64,000 nucleotides of DNA from Saccharospirillaceae bacterium (lineage in GTDB: Bacteria; Pseudomonadota; Gammaproteobacteria; Pseudomonadales; Oceanobacteraceae): positions 62,001 to 126,000 of the forward strand of contig JAJOJJ010000002.1 in the NCBI GenBank assembly GCA_021208685.1. The letters are read 5' to 3'. The notes under the pieces are model-generated. The model was not told the DNA's origin. It did no database searches and saw only the letters and a program-made list of their open reading frames with translations. Below, piece after piece: positions 28,722 to 39,886 of the stretch; the first letter of the stretch is position 1, and the number at the start of each line of letters is the position of its first letter. Position numbers and translations under genes: made by a program.

Positions 28722-29342
28722 CTAAGCGCGGAAACCTTTCCCGACAACGTAAACCTCGCGTGAACGCGGACGGGACGCTTTAGGCTTGCGTATGAGGACT
28801 TTTGTAAAGGATTGTCTGACATCCTTTACGTATTCATCAAAACCATCACCCTGAAACACTTTCGCCACAAACTGACCATTAGGACGCAATACCTGACGCG
28901 CCATATCCAGCGCCAATTCCACCAAATACATAGAACCTGGCTGATCAATTGAGGCTACACCACTCATATTGGGGGCCATGTCAGAGATTACAAGGTCTAC
29001 CGGACGGCCATCGACGATCGCCATTAATTCGTTAAAAACCGCCTCTTCGGTGAAATCACCCTGAATAAATTCGACATCTGCTATCGGATCCATCGGCAGA
29101 ATATCAGAGGCAATAACAACACCTTTGCCATTCAGCTTACGCCCCACGACCTGAGACCAGCCCCCGGGAGCCGATCCCAGATCAATAATGGTCATTCCGG
29201 GCTTTATGAGCTGATCTTTCTCATCCAGTTCAATCAGCTTATAACTGGCGCGCGTGCGATAACCGTCTTGCTGTGCTTTTTGCACATAAATATCATCAAC
29301 ATGCTCTTTCAGCCAATCAGCACTGGTTTTTGAACGCGCCAT
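28722..29342 (-). CDS. rlmE: 23S rRNA (uridine-2'-O)-methyltransferase RlmE
   Basis: A 206-residue SAM-dependent RrmJ/FtsJ enzyme: catalytic Lys in [18 protein letters not shown] motif [22 protein letters not shown], and [12 protein letters not shown] with the later catalytic Lys. It methylates U2552 in the A-loop of 23S rRNA on the 50S subunit. It lies directly before ftsH and is divergent from yhbY, the standard gammaproteobacterial arrangement. Confidence 0.97.
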   Translation of the reverse strand: MARSKTSADWLKEHVDDIYVQKAQQDGYRTRASYKLIELDEKDQLIKPGMTIIDLGSAPGGWSQVVGRKLNGKGVVIASDILPMDPIADVEFIQGDFTEEAVFNELMAIVDGRPVDLVISDMAPNMSGVASIDQPGSMYLVELALDMARQVLRPNGQFVAKVFQGDGFDEYVKDVRQSFTKVLIRKPKASRPRSREVYVVGKGFRA

Positions 29343-29480
29343 GCAGGTACTTGCTCCAAGGTCAGGTATACTATGGGCAGATTCACAGGTGGAAACGGCC
29401 CCGCGGTTTACACCGCATGTAAGGCATGCAGTTTACCACTGATCCGTATTACAACCGAACTACAGAGCTTCCGAACCTAT

Positions 29481-29783
29481 ATGGCATTATCAAACGAACA
29501 GAAAAAGGCCTATCGTGCCATCGGCCACACGCTGAATCCGATTGTCACCATCGCTGCCAACGGCTTAACTGAGGGTGTCATTGACGAGCTGAACCGCGCA
29601 CTGAACGATCACGAGCTGATCAAAATCAAAGTGTCTGTCGGTGACCGTGACGTGAAACAAGAAGTACTGGCTGAAATTCTGCGCATTACCGGTGCAGACA
29701 TGCCACAACAGATCGGCAATACCGCCCTGTTGCTGCGCCGCAATCCTAAAGCCAATCCAAAGCTGTCTAATCTTAAGCGTTAA
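29481..29783 (+). CDS. yhbY: ribosome assembly RNA-binding protein YhbY
   Basis: A 100-residue CRM-domain protein (ALSNEQKKAYRAIGHTLNPIVTIAANGLTEGVIDELNRAL, LIKIKV, ILRITGADMPQQIGNTALLLRRN) that binds pre-50S particles. The ATG at 29481 starts the conserved domain; the open frame back to 29373 is not used in the family. It is divergent from rlmE-ftsH and convergent with the DUF4149-like gene (8 nt apart). Confidence 0.95.
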   Translation: MALSNEQKKAYRAIGHTLNPIVTIAANGLTEGVIDELNRALNDHELIKIKVSVGDRDVKQEVLAEILRITGADMPQQIGNTALLLRRNPKANPKLSNLKR

Positions 29784-29791
29784 GCTTCCGA

Positions 29792-30178
29792 TTATCCCGC
29801 CGCCGGGGGTCTGTCCCGGCGGATTACGGACACCGGGGCGGTTAATAACCAGATTAATCCCAGGGCAGCAATCGCATGCACCAACATCATCTGCAGCTTC
29901 CACCATGGCATCAATGCGAAATACACCAATGACAGAAACGTCATAATCAACAGCAACCGCACAGGCAAACAACGCCAGCTGAGCGCACGGTACAGCTTCC
30001 CAAGCAACAAGATAATCACGCCGCAACAGACGCCCAACCCAACCATTACGTGCATAACATCCATGCCATGTTGCGGAAAGAAGCCGCGATGTTCCAGCAG
30101 AGGGCGTACTACATACGCGCAACCCCACAAACCACCCAGCCAGAATGTGCGGAATAAAAACAGATAATGACGGACCAT
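29792..30178 (-). CDS. DUF4149-like inner-membrane protein
   Basis: A 128-residue hydrophobic protein with four predicted transmembrane helices (about 5-25, 45-60, 73-90, 97-116), an early FWLGGLWGCAYVVRPLLF-like segment and a basic tail. Proteins of this kind sit next to yhbY/rlmE in Pseudomonas and relatives; their function is unknown. The N-terminal pattern (W.G...A..V.P.LF) resembles heme/copper-associated CopD-like helices, but no ligand is proven. Confidence 0.8.
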   Translation of the reverse strand: MVRHYLFLFRTFWLGGLWGCAYVVRPLLEHRGFFPQHGMDVMHVMVGLGVCCGVIILLLGKLYRALSWRCLPVRLLLIMTFLSLVYFALMPWWKLQMMLVHAIAALGLIWLLTAPVSVIRRDRPPAAG

Positions 30179-30334
30179 AGTCCTGACTCCGTCCGGACAC
30201 CCCGGATAAGTTCAGAGGAAAGTTAACTGTGTGGCCTGATCAACCCAATCAGCCCGACATTCACAAGCTTACACCAAAGGGGAGTTGGAAGGCCGGGCCG
30301 TTCCGGTGATAATAGGGAAAAAAGTAAGGTTTCA

Positions 30335-31459
30335 ATGCTCATGTCCGATATCGTAATTTCCGGCTCCGGCCTGTACATACCGCCTTTTACCATCACTAAC
30401 GATGAGCTGGTAGAAGCCTACAATACCTACGCCAACCGCTTTAACGAAGAACATGCGGACGCCATTGCCAGCGGCGAAACAGAAGCACTGCCATTGTCCA
30501 GCAGCGAATTTATTGAAAAAGCGTCCGGCATTAAAGCCCGTTACGCGATGTACAAAGAAGGCATCGTGAATCCCGCCATTATGCATCCGGTATTTCCGAT
30601 GACTCAGGAAGGCGCGACCCCGGAAATGGTCACCATGGGCGTTGCCGCTGCCCGCGATGCCATGCAGCAAGCCGGAAAGACGGCTGATGATATCGACATG
30701 GTTATTGTTTCAAGCACCTTCCGCCAGCGCGACTACCCTGGCATGTCGGTTGAAATTCAGCGTGAGTTAGGAATCAAAGGGTTTGCTTATGACATGGGTA
30801 TTGCATGCTCATCCGCAACCTTCGGCCTCATCAATGCCTATACCGCGCTAAAAGCCGGCACGGCCAAATGCGTGTTATTTGTGAACCCTGAATTCACCAC
30901 ACCCGGCCTCGATTTTAAAGATCGTGACAGTCATTTTATTTTTGGCGACGTTGCAACCGCGGCCATTCTGGAACCAGCCGAAACAGCAACGTCAGAGCAT
31001 GTTTTCCGCATTCTGAGTACCAAGCAGTTTACCCAGTATTCCGATAACATCCGCTGCGATGCTTCATACGCTGATTACTGCTTTGAAAACGTACCGGCCA
31101 ACCGCTACGCCTTCAAACAACAGGGCCGCAAGGTATTCAAAGAATTGCTGCCTCTGGTGACAAATTTTATTGAGAACCTGCTGACCGAAAATCAGCTCGA
31201 AGCCTCCTCACTGAAACGCATGTGGCTGCATCAGGCGAATGTAAATATGAATTTATTTGCCGTAAAAAAACTCCTTGGCCGCCTGCCTGAAGGTAATGAA
31301 GCCCCCGTGGTTCTGGATGAGTTCGCCAACACCGCATCGTCCGGTTCTGTCATCGCATTTCATCGTTACAAGGATGATTTCACCTCCGGTGATAAGGGCC
31401 TGATCTGTTCTTTTGGTGCCGGCTATTCTATTGGCAGTCTTTTAGTCGAAAAAATCTGA
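30335..31459 (+). CDS. beta-ketoacyl-ACP synthase III-family protein
   Basis: A 374-residue thiolase-fold condensing enzyme with the KAS III triad Cys158 (DMGIACSSATFG), His299 (WLHQANVNMN) and Asn332 (FANTASSGS), and the end motif CSFGAGYSIGSLLVEK. It is longer than E. coli FabH (317), with an insertion at about 25-95. It should condense an acyl-CoA or acyl-ACP with malonyl-ACP. It lies just before fabA on the same strand, where Pseudomonas-type genomes have fabB after fabA, so it probably acts in fatty-acid initiation or a beta-oxidation shunt. GTAAGG precedes the ATG at 30335; an in-frame ATG two codons later is possible. Confidence 0.92.
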   Translation: MLMSDIVISGSGLYIPPFTITNDELVEAYNTYANRFNEEHADAIASGETEALPLSSSEFIEKASGIKARYAMYKEGIVNPAIMHPVFPMTQEGATPEMVTMGVAAARDAMQQAGKTADDIDMVIVSSTFRQRDYPGMSVEIQRELGIKGFAYDMGIACSSATFGLINAYTALKAGTAKCVLFVNPEFTTPGLDFKDRDSHFIFGDVATAAILEPAETATSEHVFRILSTKQFTQYSDNIRCDASYADYCFENVPANRYAFKQQGRKVFKELLPLVTNFIENLLTENQLEASSLKRMWLHQANVNMNLFAVKKLLGRLPEGNEAPVVLDEFANTASSGSVIAFHRYKDDFTSGDKGLICSFGAGYSIGSLLVEKI

Positions 31460-31571
31460 CCAACACTGTTATCCGGCGCATTCAGCGCCGGAAATGCTCC
31501 CATTAGTTCCTTTTTTTCAAAAAACCTTCATTGGCTATCATGCTGTAAATATGTCAGTGTACGGTCATACT

Positions 31572-31577
31572 TATAAT
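31572..31577 (+). promoter_or_regulatory. candidate -10 element of fabA
   Basis: A perfect TATAAT lies 29 nt before the fabA ATG; no convincing -35 hexamer is found at the proper distance, so it may depend on an activator. Confidence 0.4.
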
Positions 31578-31605
31578 GACTGAAAAGACCAAAAGAGGAA
31601 CCTGC

Positions 31606-32121
31606 ATGACTCACCAACACTCCTTCAACCGTGAAGAACTCCTTGCCTGCGGACGCGGCGAATTGTTTGGTGAAGGTAATGCGCGCCTGCCACTTCCGAA
31701 TATGCTGATGATGGATCGCATTGTACATATCAGCAGCGAAGGGGGTGCCTATGGTAAAGGCGAAATTATTGCCGAGCTGGATATTGATCCTTCCTTATGG
31801 TTTTTTGACTGTCACTTTGAAACTGACCCGGTAATGCCCGGCTGCCTGGGTCTGGATGCCATGTGGCAACTGGTTGGGTTTTTCCTTGGCTGGCGCGGGA
31901 ACCCTGGTCGTGGCCGCGCACTGGGCTGTGGTGAAGTGAAATTTCGTGGTCAGGTCTTACCGACAGCCAAAACCGTTACCTACCGCATCAACATCAAACG
32001 GGTAATGGAACAGAAGCTGGTCATGGGCATTGCCGACGCATCGATGGAAGTCGATGGACGCGAAATTTATTCCGCCAAAGACCTGCGAGTAGGATTGTTC
32101 ACCTCCACTGAAAATTTCTGA
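31606..32121 (+). CDS. fabA: 3-hydroxydecanoyl-ACP dehydratase/isomerase
   Basis: A 171-residue hot-dog enzyme with active-site His70 ([15 protein letters not shown]) and Asp84 (GLDAMWQL), almost identical in layout to E. coli and Pseudomonas FabA, and the end [13 protein letters not shown]. It dehydrates 3-hydroxydecanoyl-ACP and isomerises the double bond, starting unsaturated fatty-acid synthesis. The ATG at 31606 (AGGAA upstream) gives the family length; an upstream ATG at 31576 would overlap the promoter. No fabB follows in this window. Confidence 0.97.
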   Translation: MTHQHSFNREELLACGRGELFGEGNARLPLPNMLMMDRIVHISSEGGAYGKGEIIAELDIDPSLWFFDCHFETDPVMPGCLGLDAMWQLVGFFLGWRGNPGRGRALGCGEVKFRGQVLPTAKTVTYRINIKRVMEQKLVMGIADASMEVDGREIYSAKDLRVGLFTSTENF

Positions 32122-32243
32122 TTACCCATCTCTCCGTGATTGGACTCTGTCATTGCCGACAGAGTCCGCTGCACTTAAGATTCCCTCGTTTTCTATTTGC
32201 CGATTTCCGTTAAACTGACGCCATCATTCAGTGAGGAATCCTT

Positions 32244-32765
32244 GTGGGACAGATCATACAAACCGAGATGACCGTGCTCGTCACTCCGGATATGGCCAAC
32301 TTTTCCGGCAATATGCACGGCGGCGAATTACTCAAGCTACTGGACAAAGTTGCCTACACCTGCGCCATGCGTTACAGCGGCCATTATGCTGTAACCCTCT
32401 CCGTTGATAACGTTCTGTTCAAACAGCCTATTATGATCGGCGAACTCATCACCTGCCTTGCTACGGTCAATTACACCGGTCGTACATCAATGGAAATTGG
32501 CATTAAAGTAATCGCCGAAGATATCAGGCAGCGCACCGTGCGCCATACACATACCTGCTTTTTTACTATGGTCGCCATGGATGACGACAACAAACCAACG
32601 CCGGTTCCGGAACTGGTATTAAAAAATGAAGTTCAGATCCGCCGCTGGAACAAAGCGCTGAAACGCCGTGAAGCACAGAAGAAATTACAGGCCATGATGC
32701 GCGCCATTGAACGGGACGATGGCTCAGATGATTTTGATGATTTACCGCTGATCCCCTGCCCCTGA
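32244..32765 (+). CDS. acyl-CoA thioesterase (YciA/BACH-like hot-dog)
   Basis: A 173-residue single hot-dog domain: FSGNMHGGELLKLLDKVAYTCAMRY (active-site helix, with Asn/Asp in the expected places), SVDNVLFKQPIMIGE, and a C-terminal basic helix (about 135-160). It probably hydrolyses acyl-CoAs. The start is GTG at 32244 with GAGG upstream and gives MGQIIQTEMTVLV; no in-frame ATG fits better. It follows fabA by 122 nt and ends at a bidirectional terminator. Confidence 0.9.
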   Translation: MGQIIQTEMTVLVTPDMANFSGNMHGGELLKLLDKVAYTCAMRYSGHYAVTLSVDNVLFKQPIMIGELITCLATVNYTGRTSMEIGIKVIAEDIRQRTVRHTHTCFFTMVAMDDDNKPTPVPELVLKNEVQIRRWNKALKRREAQKKLQAMMRAIERDDGSDDFDDLPLIPCP

Positions 32766-32773
32766 CTGGGCAT

Positions 32774-32803
32774 AAAAAAACCGCGCAATGCGCGGTTTTT
32801 TTT
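32774..32803. terminator. bidirectional terminator between the thioesterase gene and greA
   Basis: Stem CCGCGC (32781-32786) / GCGCGG (32790-32795) flanked by seven A and eight T, between convergent genes. Confidence 0.92.
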
Positions 32804-32822
32804 ATGGACTGAACAGCAGAAA

Positions 32823-33299
32823 TCAGGCGTGTCTTACTTCGTCGATTTCATATTCAACGGTACCACTTGGAATCTGAACCGTCACCACATCACCTTCTTC
32901 TTTACCGATCAGCGCACGAGCAATCGGAGAAGAAACAGAGATACGGTTAGCTTTAATATCCGCTTCGTCTTCACCAACAATGCGGTATTCCACTTCAGCG
33001 TCAGTATCCACATTAATGATACGCACCGTGGTACCGAACAAAACCTTACCGGTATGCGGAATGGTTTTAATATCGATCACCTGAGCATTCGATAACTTAC
33101 CTTCAATATCCTGAATACGGCCTTCAATGAACCCCTGCTGTTCGCGGGCAGCATGATACTCAGCATTTTCTTTAAGGTCGCCGTGCTCACGCGCCTCTGC
33201 AATCGCCGCAATAACACGCGGGCGATCAACCGTTTTCAGGCGCTGAAGCTCTTCACGCAGAGAGGCTTCGCCTTCAACAGTCATTGGATACTTTTGCAT
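32823..33299 (-). CDS. greA: transcription elongation factor GreA
   Basis: A 158-residue GreA. It has an N-terminal antiparallel coiled-coil (1-75) with the tip acids in [19 protein letters not shown], then an FKBP-like C-terminal domain ([29 protein letters not shown]). It inserts into the RNAP secondary channel and stimulates transcript cleavage at paused complexes. It is 30 nt after carB, the Pseudomonas order carA-carB-greA. Confidence 0.98.
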   Translation of the reverse strand: MQKYPMTVEGEASLREELQRLKTVDRPRVIAAIAEAREHGDLKENAEYHAAREQQGFIEGRIQDIEGKLSNAQVIDIKTIPHTGKVLFGTTVRIINVDTDAEVEYRIVGEDEADIKANRISVSSPIARALIGKEEGDVVTVQIPSGTVEYEIDEVRHA

Positions 33300-33329
33300 T
33301 TATTCTGACTCCCTAATTGAATGCGACCA

Positions 33330-36300
33330 TTAAATGGTCGCATGCAGTTCCTGCAGACGACGGACTTCTTTCAGGCCTTCTGAGCGCAGCGCTTCAACCA
33401 CCGCTTCAGCACCGGCCAGAGTCGTTGTGTAATACACTTTATGCTGCAACGCACTGCGACGGATGTCAGCAGAGTCTGCAATGGCCTGAGGGCCATCGGT
33501 AGTATTCACAATCAGAGAAATCTCATCATTTTTAATCATATCCACAATATGTGGACGACCTTCAGTCACCTTACTCACGCGCTCAACAGCGACACCGGCA
33601 GCCTGCAATACCTTACAGGTACCTTCGGTAGAAACCAGTTTAAAACCGCGTTCAATCAGACCTTCAGCAACGGCAACCACACCGGCTTTATCGGCATCGC
33701 GTACCGATACAAACGCCACACCGCTGTCCGGCAGCTTGGCACCGGCACCCAGCTGTGCCTTAAAGAAGGCTTCGCCGAAGGTTTTACCAGCACCCATTAC
33801 TTCACCGGTGGATTTCATTTCCGGCCCAAGAATCGGGTCAACGCCCTGGAATTTATTGAACGGGAATACCGCTTCTTTTACTGAGAAATACGGCGGAATA
33901 ATTTCTTTGGTAAAGCCCAGCTCTGCCAGTTTTTTACCGGTCATAACTTTGGCAGCAATTGCAGCCAGAGAGATACCAATACACTTGGATACGAACGGTA
34001 CAGTACGGGAAGCACGCGGGTTAACTTCGATCACGTAGATCTCGCCATCCTGCCATGCGAGCTGCGTATTCATCAGGCCAACCACACCCAGCTCCATCGC
34101 CATGGCCGCAACCTGCTTACGCATTTCGTCCTGCACTTCAGCCGGGAGGCTGTAAGGTGGCAGAGAACAAGCGGAGTCACCGGAGTGAATACCAGCCTGC
34201 TCAATGTGCTGCATGATGCCACCGATAACCACCTGCTCACCGTCACAGATAGCGTCAATATCAACTTCCACCGCACGGTCCAGGAAGTAATCCAGCAGTA
34301 CCGGAGAATCGTTCGATACCTTCACGGCTTCAGTCATGTAGCGACGCAGCGAAGCTTCGTTGTTGACGATTTCCATCGCGCGGCCACCCAGAACATAAGA
34401 TGGGCGAACCACCAGTGGGTAACCGATTTCTGCCGCTTTAATCACCGCTTCTTCAGCCGAAGTGACCGTGGCATTAACCGGCTGTTTCAGACCCAGACGC
34501 TGAATCATCTGCTGGAAACGCTCACGGTCTTCGGCACGGTCAATCGCTTCCGGCGAAGTACCAATAATCGGCACACCGGCGGCTTCCAGCTCATCGGCCA
34601 GTTTCAGCGGAGTCTGACCACCGTACTGTACGATAACGCCTTTTGGCTTTTCTTTTTCAACGATTTCCAGCACGTCTTCCAGAGTCACAGGCTCAAAGTA
34701 CAGACGGTCGGAGGTGTCATAGTCGGTGGAAACGGTTTCCGGGTTACAGTTAACCATGATGGCTTCGTAACCTTCTTCTTTCGCTGCCAGTGCGGCGTGC
34801 ACACAGCAGTAATCGAATTCGATCCCCTGACCGATGCGATTCGGGCCACCACCGAGAACGATGATTTTTTCGCGATCAGATGGGTTCGCTTCACACTCTT
34901 CTTCGTACGTGGAATACATATAAGCGGTGTCGGTCGCGAATTCAGCCGCACAGGTATCCACACGCTTGTACACCGGACGGATGCCCAGCTTCTGGCGCTG
35001 CTTGCGGAAGGTTTTTTCCGTCACACCCAGCAGTGCTGACAGGCGTGCATCGGAGAAACCTTTACGCTTCAGACGGAAGATGCGGTCGGCATCCATTGAC
35101 GTCAGGCTGCTCTGGGCAACAGCGCTTTCTTCTTTGATGAGGTCTTCAATCTGCACCAGGAACCACGGATCAATACCGGAGTGCTGATAAATCTCGTCAA
35201 CGCTCATGCCAGCACGGAAGGCGTCACCCACGTACCAGATACGGTCGGCGCCCGGCACACGCAGTTCAGAAATAATTTTGTCTTTACTGCCGGCATCGTT
35301 CAGATCCACTTTCGGATCAAAACCGGTAGAACCCACTTCCAGGCCGCGCAGTGCTTTCTGCAGTGATTCCTGCTGGGTGCGGCCAATCGCCATCACCTCG
35401 CCGACAGATTTCATCTGTGTGGTCAGACGACCATCGGCTTGTGGGAATTTTTCGAAGGTGAAACGTGGAATTTTGGTAACCACGTAGTCGATCGACGGCT
35501 CAAACGAGGCCGGGGTACGACCACCGGTAATATCGTTCTGCAGCTCATCCAGGGTGTACCCCACAGCCAGCTTGGCCGCCACTTTAGCAATCGGGAAACC
35601 GGTTGCTTTGGAAGCCAGTGCCGAAGAACGGGATACCCGCGGGTTCATCTCAATCACGACCATACGGCCAGTCTTCGGATCCATACCGAACTGCACGTTG
35701 GAACCACCGGTCTCAACACCGATTTCACGCAGTACCGCCAGGGAGGCGTCACGCATGATCTGATATTCTTTATCGGTCAGAGTCTGTGCCGGAGCAACAG
35801 TGATAGAGTCACCGGTGTGCACACCCATGGCGTCGAAGTTTTCGATGGAACAGATGATGATGCAGTTGTCGTTTTTATCACGCACAACTTCCATCTCATA
35901 TTCTTTCCAGCCGATCAGCGATTCATCGATCAGCAGCTCATTAGTCGGCGAAAGATCCAGACCACGGGTACAGATTTCTTCGAATTCTTCTTTGTTGTAT
36001 GCAATACCGCCACCGGTTCCACCCATGGTAAAAGACGGACGGATAATGCACGGAAAGCCGAGGGTTTTCTGCACTTCACGTGCTTCTTCCATACTGTGGG
36101 CAATACCGGCACGCGGACATTCAAGGCCGATCTTTTTCATTGCCTGATCAAAACGGCTGCGATCTTCCGCTTTATCGATGGTGTCTGCGTTGGCACCGAT
36201 CATTTCCACACCGAATTTCTCCAGTACACCGGCCGCCTCCAGGCCCAGTGCGCAGTTCAGTGCGGTCTGGCCACCCATGGTTGGCAGCAGCGCATCCGGA

Positions 36301-36545
36301 CGCTCTTTCTCGATGATTTTGGCAACCGCTTCAACGGTAATCGGCTCAATATAGGTCGCATCCGCCATCGACGGATCGGTCATAATGGTCGCCGGATTAG
36401 AGTTCACCAGAATTACACGGTAGCCCTCTTCGCGCAGAGCCTTACAGGCCTGAGCGCCGGAGTAATCAAATTCACAGGCCTGGCCGATAACAATAGGGCC
36501 GGCGCCAATGATCAAAATACTTTTTATATCAGTACGTTTTGGCAT
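33330..36545 (-). CDS. carB: carbamoyl-phosphate synthase large subunit
   Basis: A 1071-residue protein made of two homologous ATP-grasp halves (about 1-400 and 550-935; compare [32 protein letters not shown] with [32 protein letters not shown]), an oligomerisation region and a C-terminal MGS-like allosteric domain (940-1071). It makes carbamoyl phosphate from bicarbonate, ammonia and 2 ATP for arginine and pyrimidine synthesis. It follows carA with 3 nt between them. Confidence 0.98.
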   Translation of the reverse strand: MPKRTDIKSILIIGAGPIVIGQACEFDYSGAQACKALREEGYRVILVNSNPATIMTDPSMADATYIEPITVEAVAKIIEKERPDALLPTMGGQTALNCALGLEAAGVLEKFGVEMIGANADTIDKAEDRSRFDQAMKKIGLECPRAGIAHSMEEAREVQKTLGFPCIIRPSFTMGGTGGGIAYNKEEFEEICTRGLDLSPTNELLIDESLIGWKEYEMEVVRDKNDNCIIICSIENFDAMGVHTGDSITVAPAQTLTDKEYQIMRDASLAVLREIGVETGGSNVQFGMDPKTGRMVVIEMNPRVSRSSALASKATGFPIAKVAAKLAVGYTLDELQNDITGGRTPASFEPSIDYVVTKIPRFTFEKFPQADGRLTTQMKSVGEVMAIGRTQQESLQKALRGLEVGSTGFDPKVDLNDAGSKDKIISELRVPGADRIWYVGDAFRAGMSVDEIYQHSGIDPWFLVQIEDLIKEESAVAQSSLTSMDADRIFRLKRKGFSDARLSALLGVTEKTFRKQRQKLGIRPVYKRVDTCAAEFATDTAYMYSTYEEECEANPSDREKIIVLGGGPNRIGQGIEFDYCCVHAALAAKEEGYEAIMVNCNPETVSTDYDTSDRLYFEPVTLEDVLEIVEKEKPKGVIVQYGGQTPLKLADELEAAGVPIIGTSPEAIDRAEDRERFQQMIQRLGLKQPVNATVTSAEEAVIKAAEIGYPLVVRPSYVLGGRAMEIVNNEASLRRYMTEAVKVSNDSPVLLDYFLDRAVEVDIDAICDGEQVVIGGIMQHIEQAGIHSGDSACSLPPYSLPAEVQDEMRKQVAAMAMELGVVGLMNTQLAWQDGEIYVIEVNPRASRTVPFVSKCIGISLAAIAAKVMTGKKLAELGFTKEIIPPYFSVKEAVFPFNKFQGVDPILGPEMKSTGEVMGAGKTFGEAFFKAQLGAGAKLPDSGVAFVSVRDADKAGVVAVAEGLIERGFKLVSTEGTCKVLQAAGVAVERVSKVTEGRPHIVDMIKNDEISLIVNTTDGPQAIADSADIRRSALQHKVYYTTTLAGAEAVVEALRSEGLKEVRRLQELHATI

Positions 36546-36548
36546 AAC

Positions 36549-37709
36549 TCAGTCTGTCCTGTTATTGGGCGCCTTGGCAGCAACAATCAAATCAATAAAG
36601 TGGTCGAACAATGGCGCAACATCGCGCGGGCCAGGACTGGCTTCGGGATGACCCTGAAAGCTGAAGGCAGGCTTGTCGGTGCGGGCAATCCCCTGCAGGG
36701 TGCCATCAAACAGTGACTTATGGGTCGCTTTCAGATTGGCCGGCAGCGTGCTCTCTTCAACCGCAAAACCATGGTTCTGCGAGGTGATCATCACTTTGCC
36801 GGATTCAAGATCCTGCACCGGGTGGTTACCACCGTGGTGACCATGACCCATCTTCATGGTTTTGGCACCGGAGGCCAGAGCCAGCAACTGATGCCCCAGA
36901 CAGATACCGAACACAGGAATATTGGTTTCCAGAATGTCCTGAATCGCTTTGATGGCGTAATCACAAGGCTCCGGATCGCCAGGGCCGTTGGACAGGAAAA
37001 CACCGTCCGGATTCATCGCCAGCACCTCAGAGGCCGGAGTTTGTGCGGGCACAACGATCAGCTCACAGCCACGCTCAGCCAGCAGACGCAGGATATTGCG
37101 CTTGACGCCAAAATCGTACGCCACGACTTTGAATGCTGGTTCACTCAGCTTGCCATACCCCTTACCCAGCACCCAGTCAGTCTGAGTCCAGCGGTAAGCT
37201 TCTTTAACCGTTACTTCTTTCGCCAGATCCATGCCTTTCAGACCAGGAAAAGCATTGGCTTCAGCCAGCGCTTTTGCCACGCTTTCTTCGGAGTGAGCAT
37301 CCGCTGCGGCCAGAATGCAGCCATTGAGAGAGCCTTTTTCGCGCAGGATACGCGTCAGACGACGGGTATCAATATCGGCAATGCCCAGCACATTGCGCTC
37401 TTTCAGGTAAACATCCAGTGCCTGTTCACTGCGGAAGTTGGATGCGATCAGCGGCAGGTCGCGGATCACCAGACCTTTGGCATAAATACCATTGGATTCT
37501 TCATCTTCGCTGTTGGTACCGTAGTTACCAATGTGTGGATAGGTCAGAGTAACGATCTGGTTGGCGTAGGAAGGGTCGGTCAGAATCTCCTGATAACCGG
37601 TCATGGAGGTGTTGAAAACAACTTCTCCCACTGACAGGCCTTCGGCACCGATGCTGGTGCCTTTGAAGATACTGCCGTCCTCAAGAGCTAGAATGGCTGG
37701 CGTAGACAA
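36549..37709 (-). CDS. carA: carbamoyl-phosphate synthase small subunit
   Basis: A 386-residue protein: an N-terminal CPSase small domain ([35 protein letters not shown]) and a class I glutamine amidotransferase domain with nucleophile Cys in [13 protein letters not shown] and the His-Glu pair in [10 protein letters not shown]. It hydrolyses glutamine and channels ammonia to CarB. I prefer a TTG start at 37709 (GGGGA 7 nt upstream; the product starts at the family-conserved PAILAL); another TTG at 37727 would add six residues. No ATG is in frame nearby. It leads the carAB-greA operon. Confidence 0.95.
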   Translation of the reverse strand: MSTPAILALEDGSIFKGTSIGAEGLSVGEVVFNTSMTGYQEILTDPSYANQIVTLTYPHIGNYGTNSEDEESNGIYAKGLVIRDLPLIASNFRSEQALDVYLKERNVLGIADIDTRRLTRILREKGSLNGCILAAADAHSEESVAKALAEANAFPGLKGMDLAKEVTVKEAYRWTQTDWVLGKGYGKLSEPAFKVVAYDFGVKRNILRLLAERGCELIVVPAQTPASEVLAMNPDGVFLSNGPGDPEPCDYAIKAIQDILETNIPVFGICLGHQLLALASGAKTMKMGHGHHGGNHPVQDLESGKVMITSQNHGFAVEESTLPANLKATHKSLFDGTLQGIARTDKPAFSFQGHPEASPGPRDVAPLFDHFIDLIVAAKAPNNRTD

Positions 37710-38305
37710 GGCTAAATCCCCGAACAAAGAATAAACTTGCAGACTACCGCACCGGGCCGGAGGAGGTCTGAACCAGAATCTATAGTCGTAAAAAAGCGGA
37801 ATGGCGACAAACTGACTCCATCCCGCTTATGACTCGCTATGGACTGATAGCGGATTCCGGTGACAAAAAACGATCACCGCAGTGCGTGTATAAACTAACC
37901 CTAAATGATACTGAAAACAGAGGCTTGTGTCCATTAAAGGCGGCAGAAGCATCCAAGCCACATGGCCTTGATACGATTCTGCTAGCGGCTTACACCGGCA
38001 ACAAACCATCCGCACGTAAATACCCCTGCCGATATATTTACGCACCCCGGACAACCATCAAACTATTGATAACTCCGACACCAAACGCAAGATTACATAA
38101 AGTTACAATTTGTAACATACAAATTTACACTTAATATAGCTTCACACAGAATCAAATGAGTCATTTCATAGTTGTGTATTGAGAGGGAAAACTACTGTTT
38201 GACTCATTTACAGTCAGAGATATTTTTAAAACTGCAAATATCTGACTGTTAAGTCAAATAAATAAGGACAACAACAATTAAAACCATAATGAAGAGGTCT
38301 GCCCC
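37710..38305. promoter_or_regulatory. 596-bp divergent control region with multiple inverted repeats
   Basis: The region lies between carA (minus) and a TetR gene (plus). No coding frame is convincing. It holds a 15-bp palindrome GTTACAATTTGTAAC (38102-38116) and a set of TGACT/AGTCA half-sites: TGAGTCA (38157-38163), TGACT-N7-AGTCA (38200-38216), and TGACT-N4-AGTCA (38243-38256). It also has a larger inverted repeat TTTGACT (38198-38204) / AGTCAAA (38252-38258). The TetR-proximal 200 bp are AT-rich, and repeats of this spacing suit autoregulation by a TetR-family dimer. Confidence 0.6.
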
Positions 38306-38914
38306 ATGCCTGTAGCCGTAGATGGTCGTCGTCGTCTGCAACCGGAAGAGCGCAAGCGTTTACTGTTAACCAATGCTGTTGAAGTATTTGCCCGGCGCGG
38401 AATTGGTCGCGGAGGTCATACAGAAATTGCTGAAATCGGCGGCGTTTCCGTTGCAACAGTATTCAACTACTTTAAAACCCGTGAAGCACTGGTTGAAGCG
38501 GTACTGGAAGAAGTAGAAAACTTTTTACTCAATCTGGCCGAATCCGTTTACTCGGAAGAAGATAATCCACTTGAAGCTATCCGCTCGCACGTTAAAGCAT
38601 TCCTTAAAGCGTGCGAAGAAAACCCTGACTACATCAAAGTCTGGCTGGAATGGAGCGCATCGGTTCGGGAAGAAATCTGGCCACAATATCTGGAATTCCA
38701 GAATAAATTACTGGAGTTAATTGCCAAACAAGTCGACAAAGGCATCAAGAAAGGCATTCTCGAACAAGGCCTGGCACCCAAGGAACGCGCTCGCTGGGCA
38801 TTGGGTAATGCACAGATGCTGGTGTCGATGGTATTCGATCCGAACGGCAAACCCCGTGGCATGGAAAAAATGGTCGAACGTGGTTTCGATCACATGCTCG
38901 GCGTTAAAGCCTGA
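38306..38914 (+). CDS. TetR-family regulator of the LuxR/HapR/OpaR type
   Basis: A 202-residue protein. Its N-terminal helix-turn-helix (about 16-65) contains FARRGIGRGGHTEIAEIGGVSVATVFNYFKTREALV, which closely resembles Vibrio HapR/LuxR (FARRGIGRGGHADIAEIAQVSVATVFNYFPTRE). The ligand domain keeps KVWLEWSASVREEIWP, another HapR hallmark. HapR/LuxR proteins are quorum-sensing master regulators in vibrios. Homologues in other gammaproteobacteria are mostly unstudied, so the quorum-sensing role here is inference. A good ribosome site (GAAGAGG) precedes the ATG, and a repeat-rich control region lies upstream. Confidence 0.92.
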   Translation: MPVAVDGRRRLQPEERKRLLLTNAVEVFARRGIGRGGHTEIAEIGGVSVATVFNYFKTREALVEAVLEEVENFLLNLAESVYSEEDNPLEAIRSHVKAFLKACEENPDYIKVWLEWSASVREEIWPQYLEFQNKLLELIAKQVDKGIKKGILEQGLAPKERARWALGNAQMLVSMVFDPNGKPRGMEKMVERGFDHMLGVKA

Positions 38915-38932
38915 AAGCCGTATCACAGCGAT

Positions 38933-38962
38933 AAAAAAGCCGCTCACTGAGCGGCTTTTTTT
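38933..38962. terminator. bidirectional terminator between the TetR gene and dapB
   Basis: Stem GCCGCTC (38939-38945) / GAGCGGC (38949-38955), loop ACT, flanked by six A and seven T. Confidence 0.92.
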
Positions 38963-38977
38963 ATCTTCAGGAAAATA

Positions 38978-39814
<837 letters not shown>

Positions 39815-39886
39815 CTAAGGATATAGCGATTTGGCAGGAGATGCGAGGCGCAGCCCGAAGGCCGCACCTGCAGGGTTTAAAGCCGC

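Noticed and set aside
37829..38134. 101-codon plus-strand frame upstream of the TetR gene
   Set aside because: No ribosome site, unusual composition, lies across repeat-rich control DNA.
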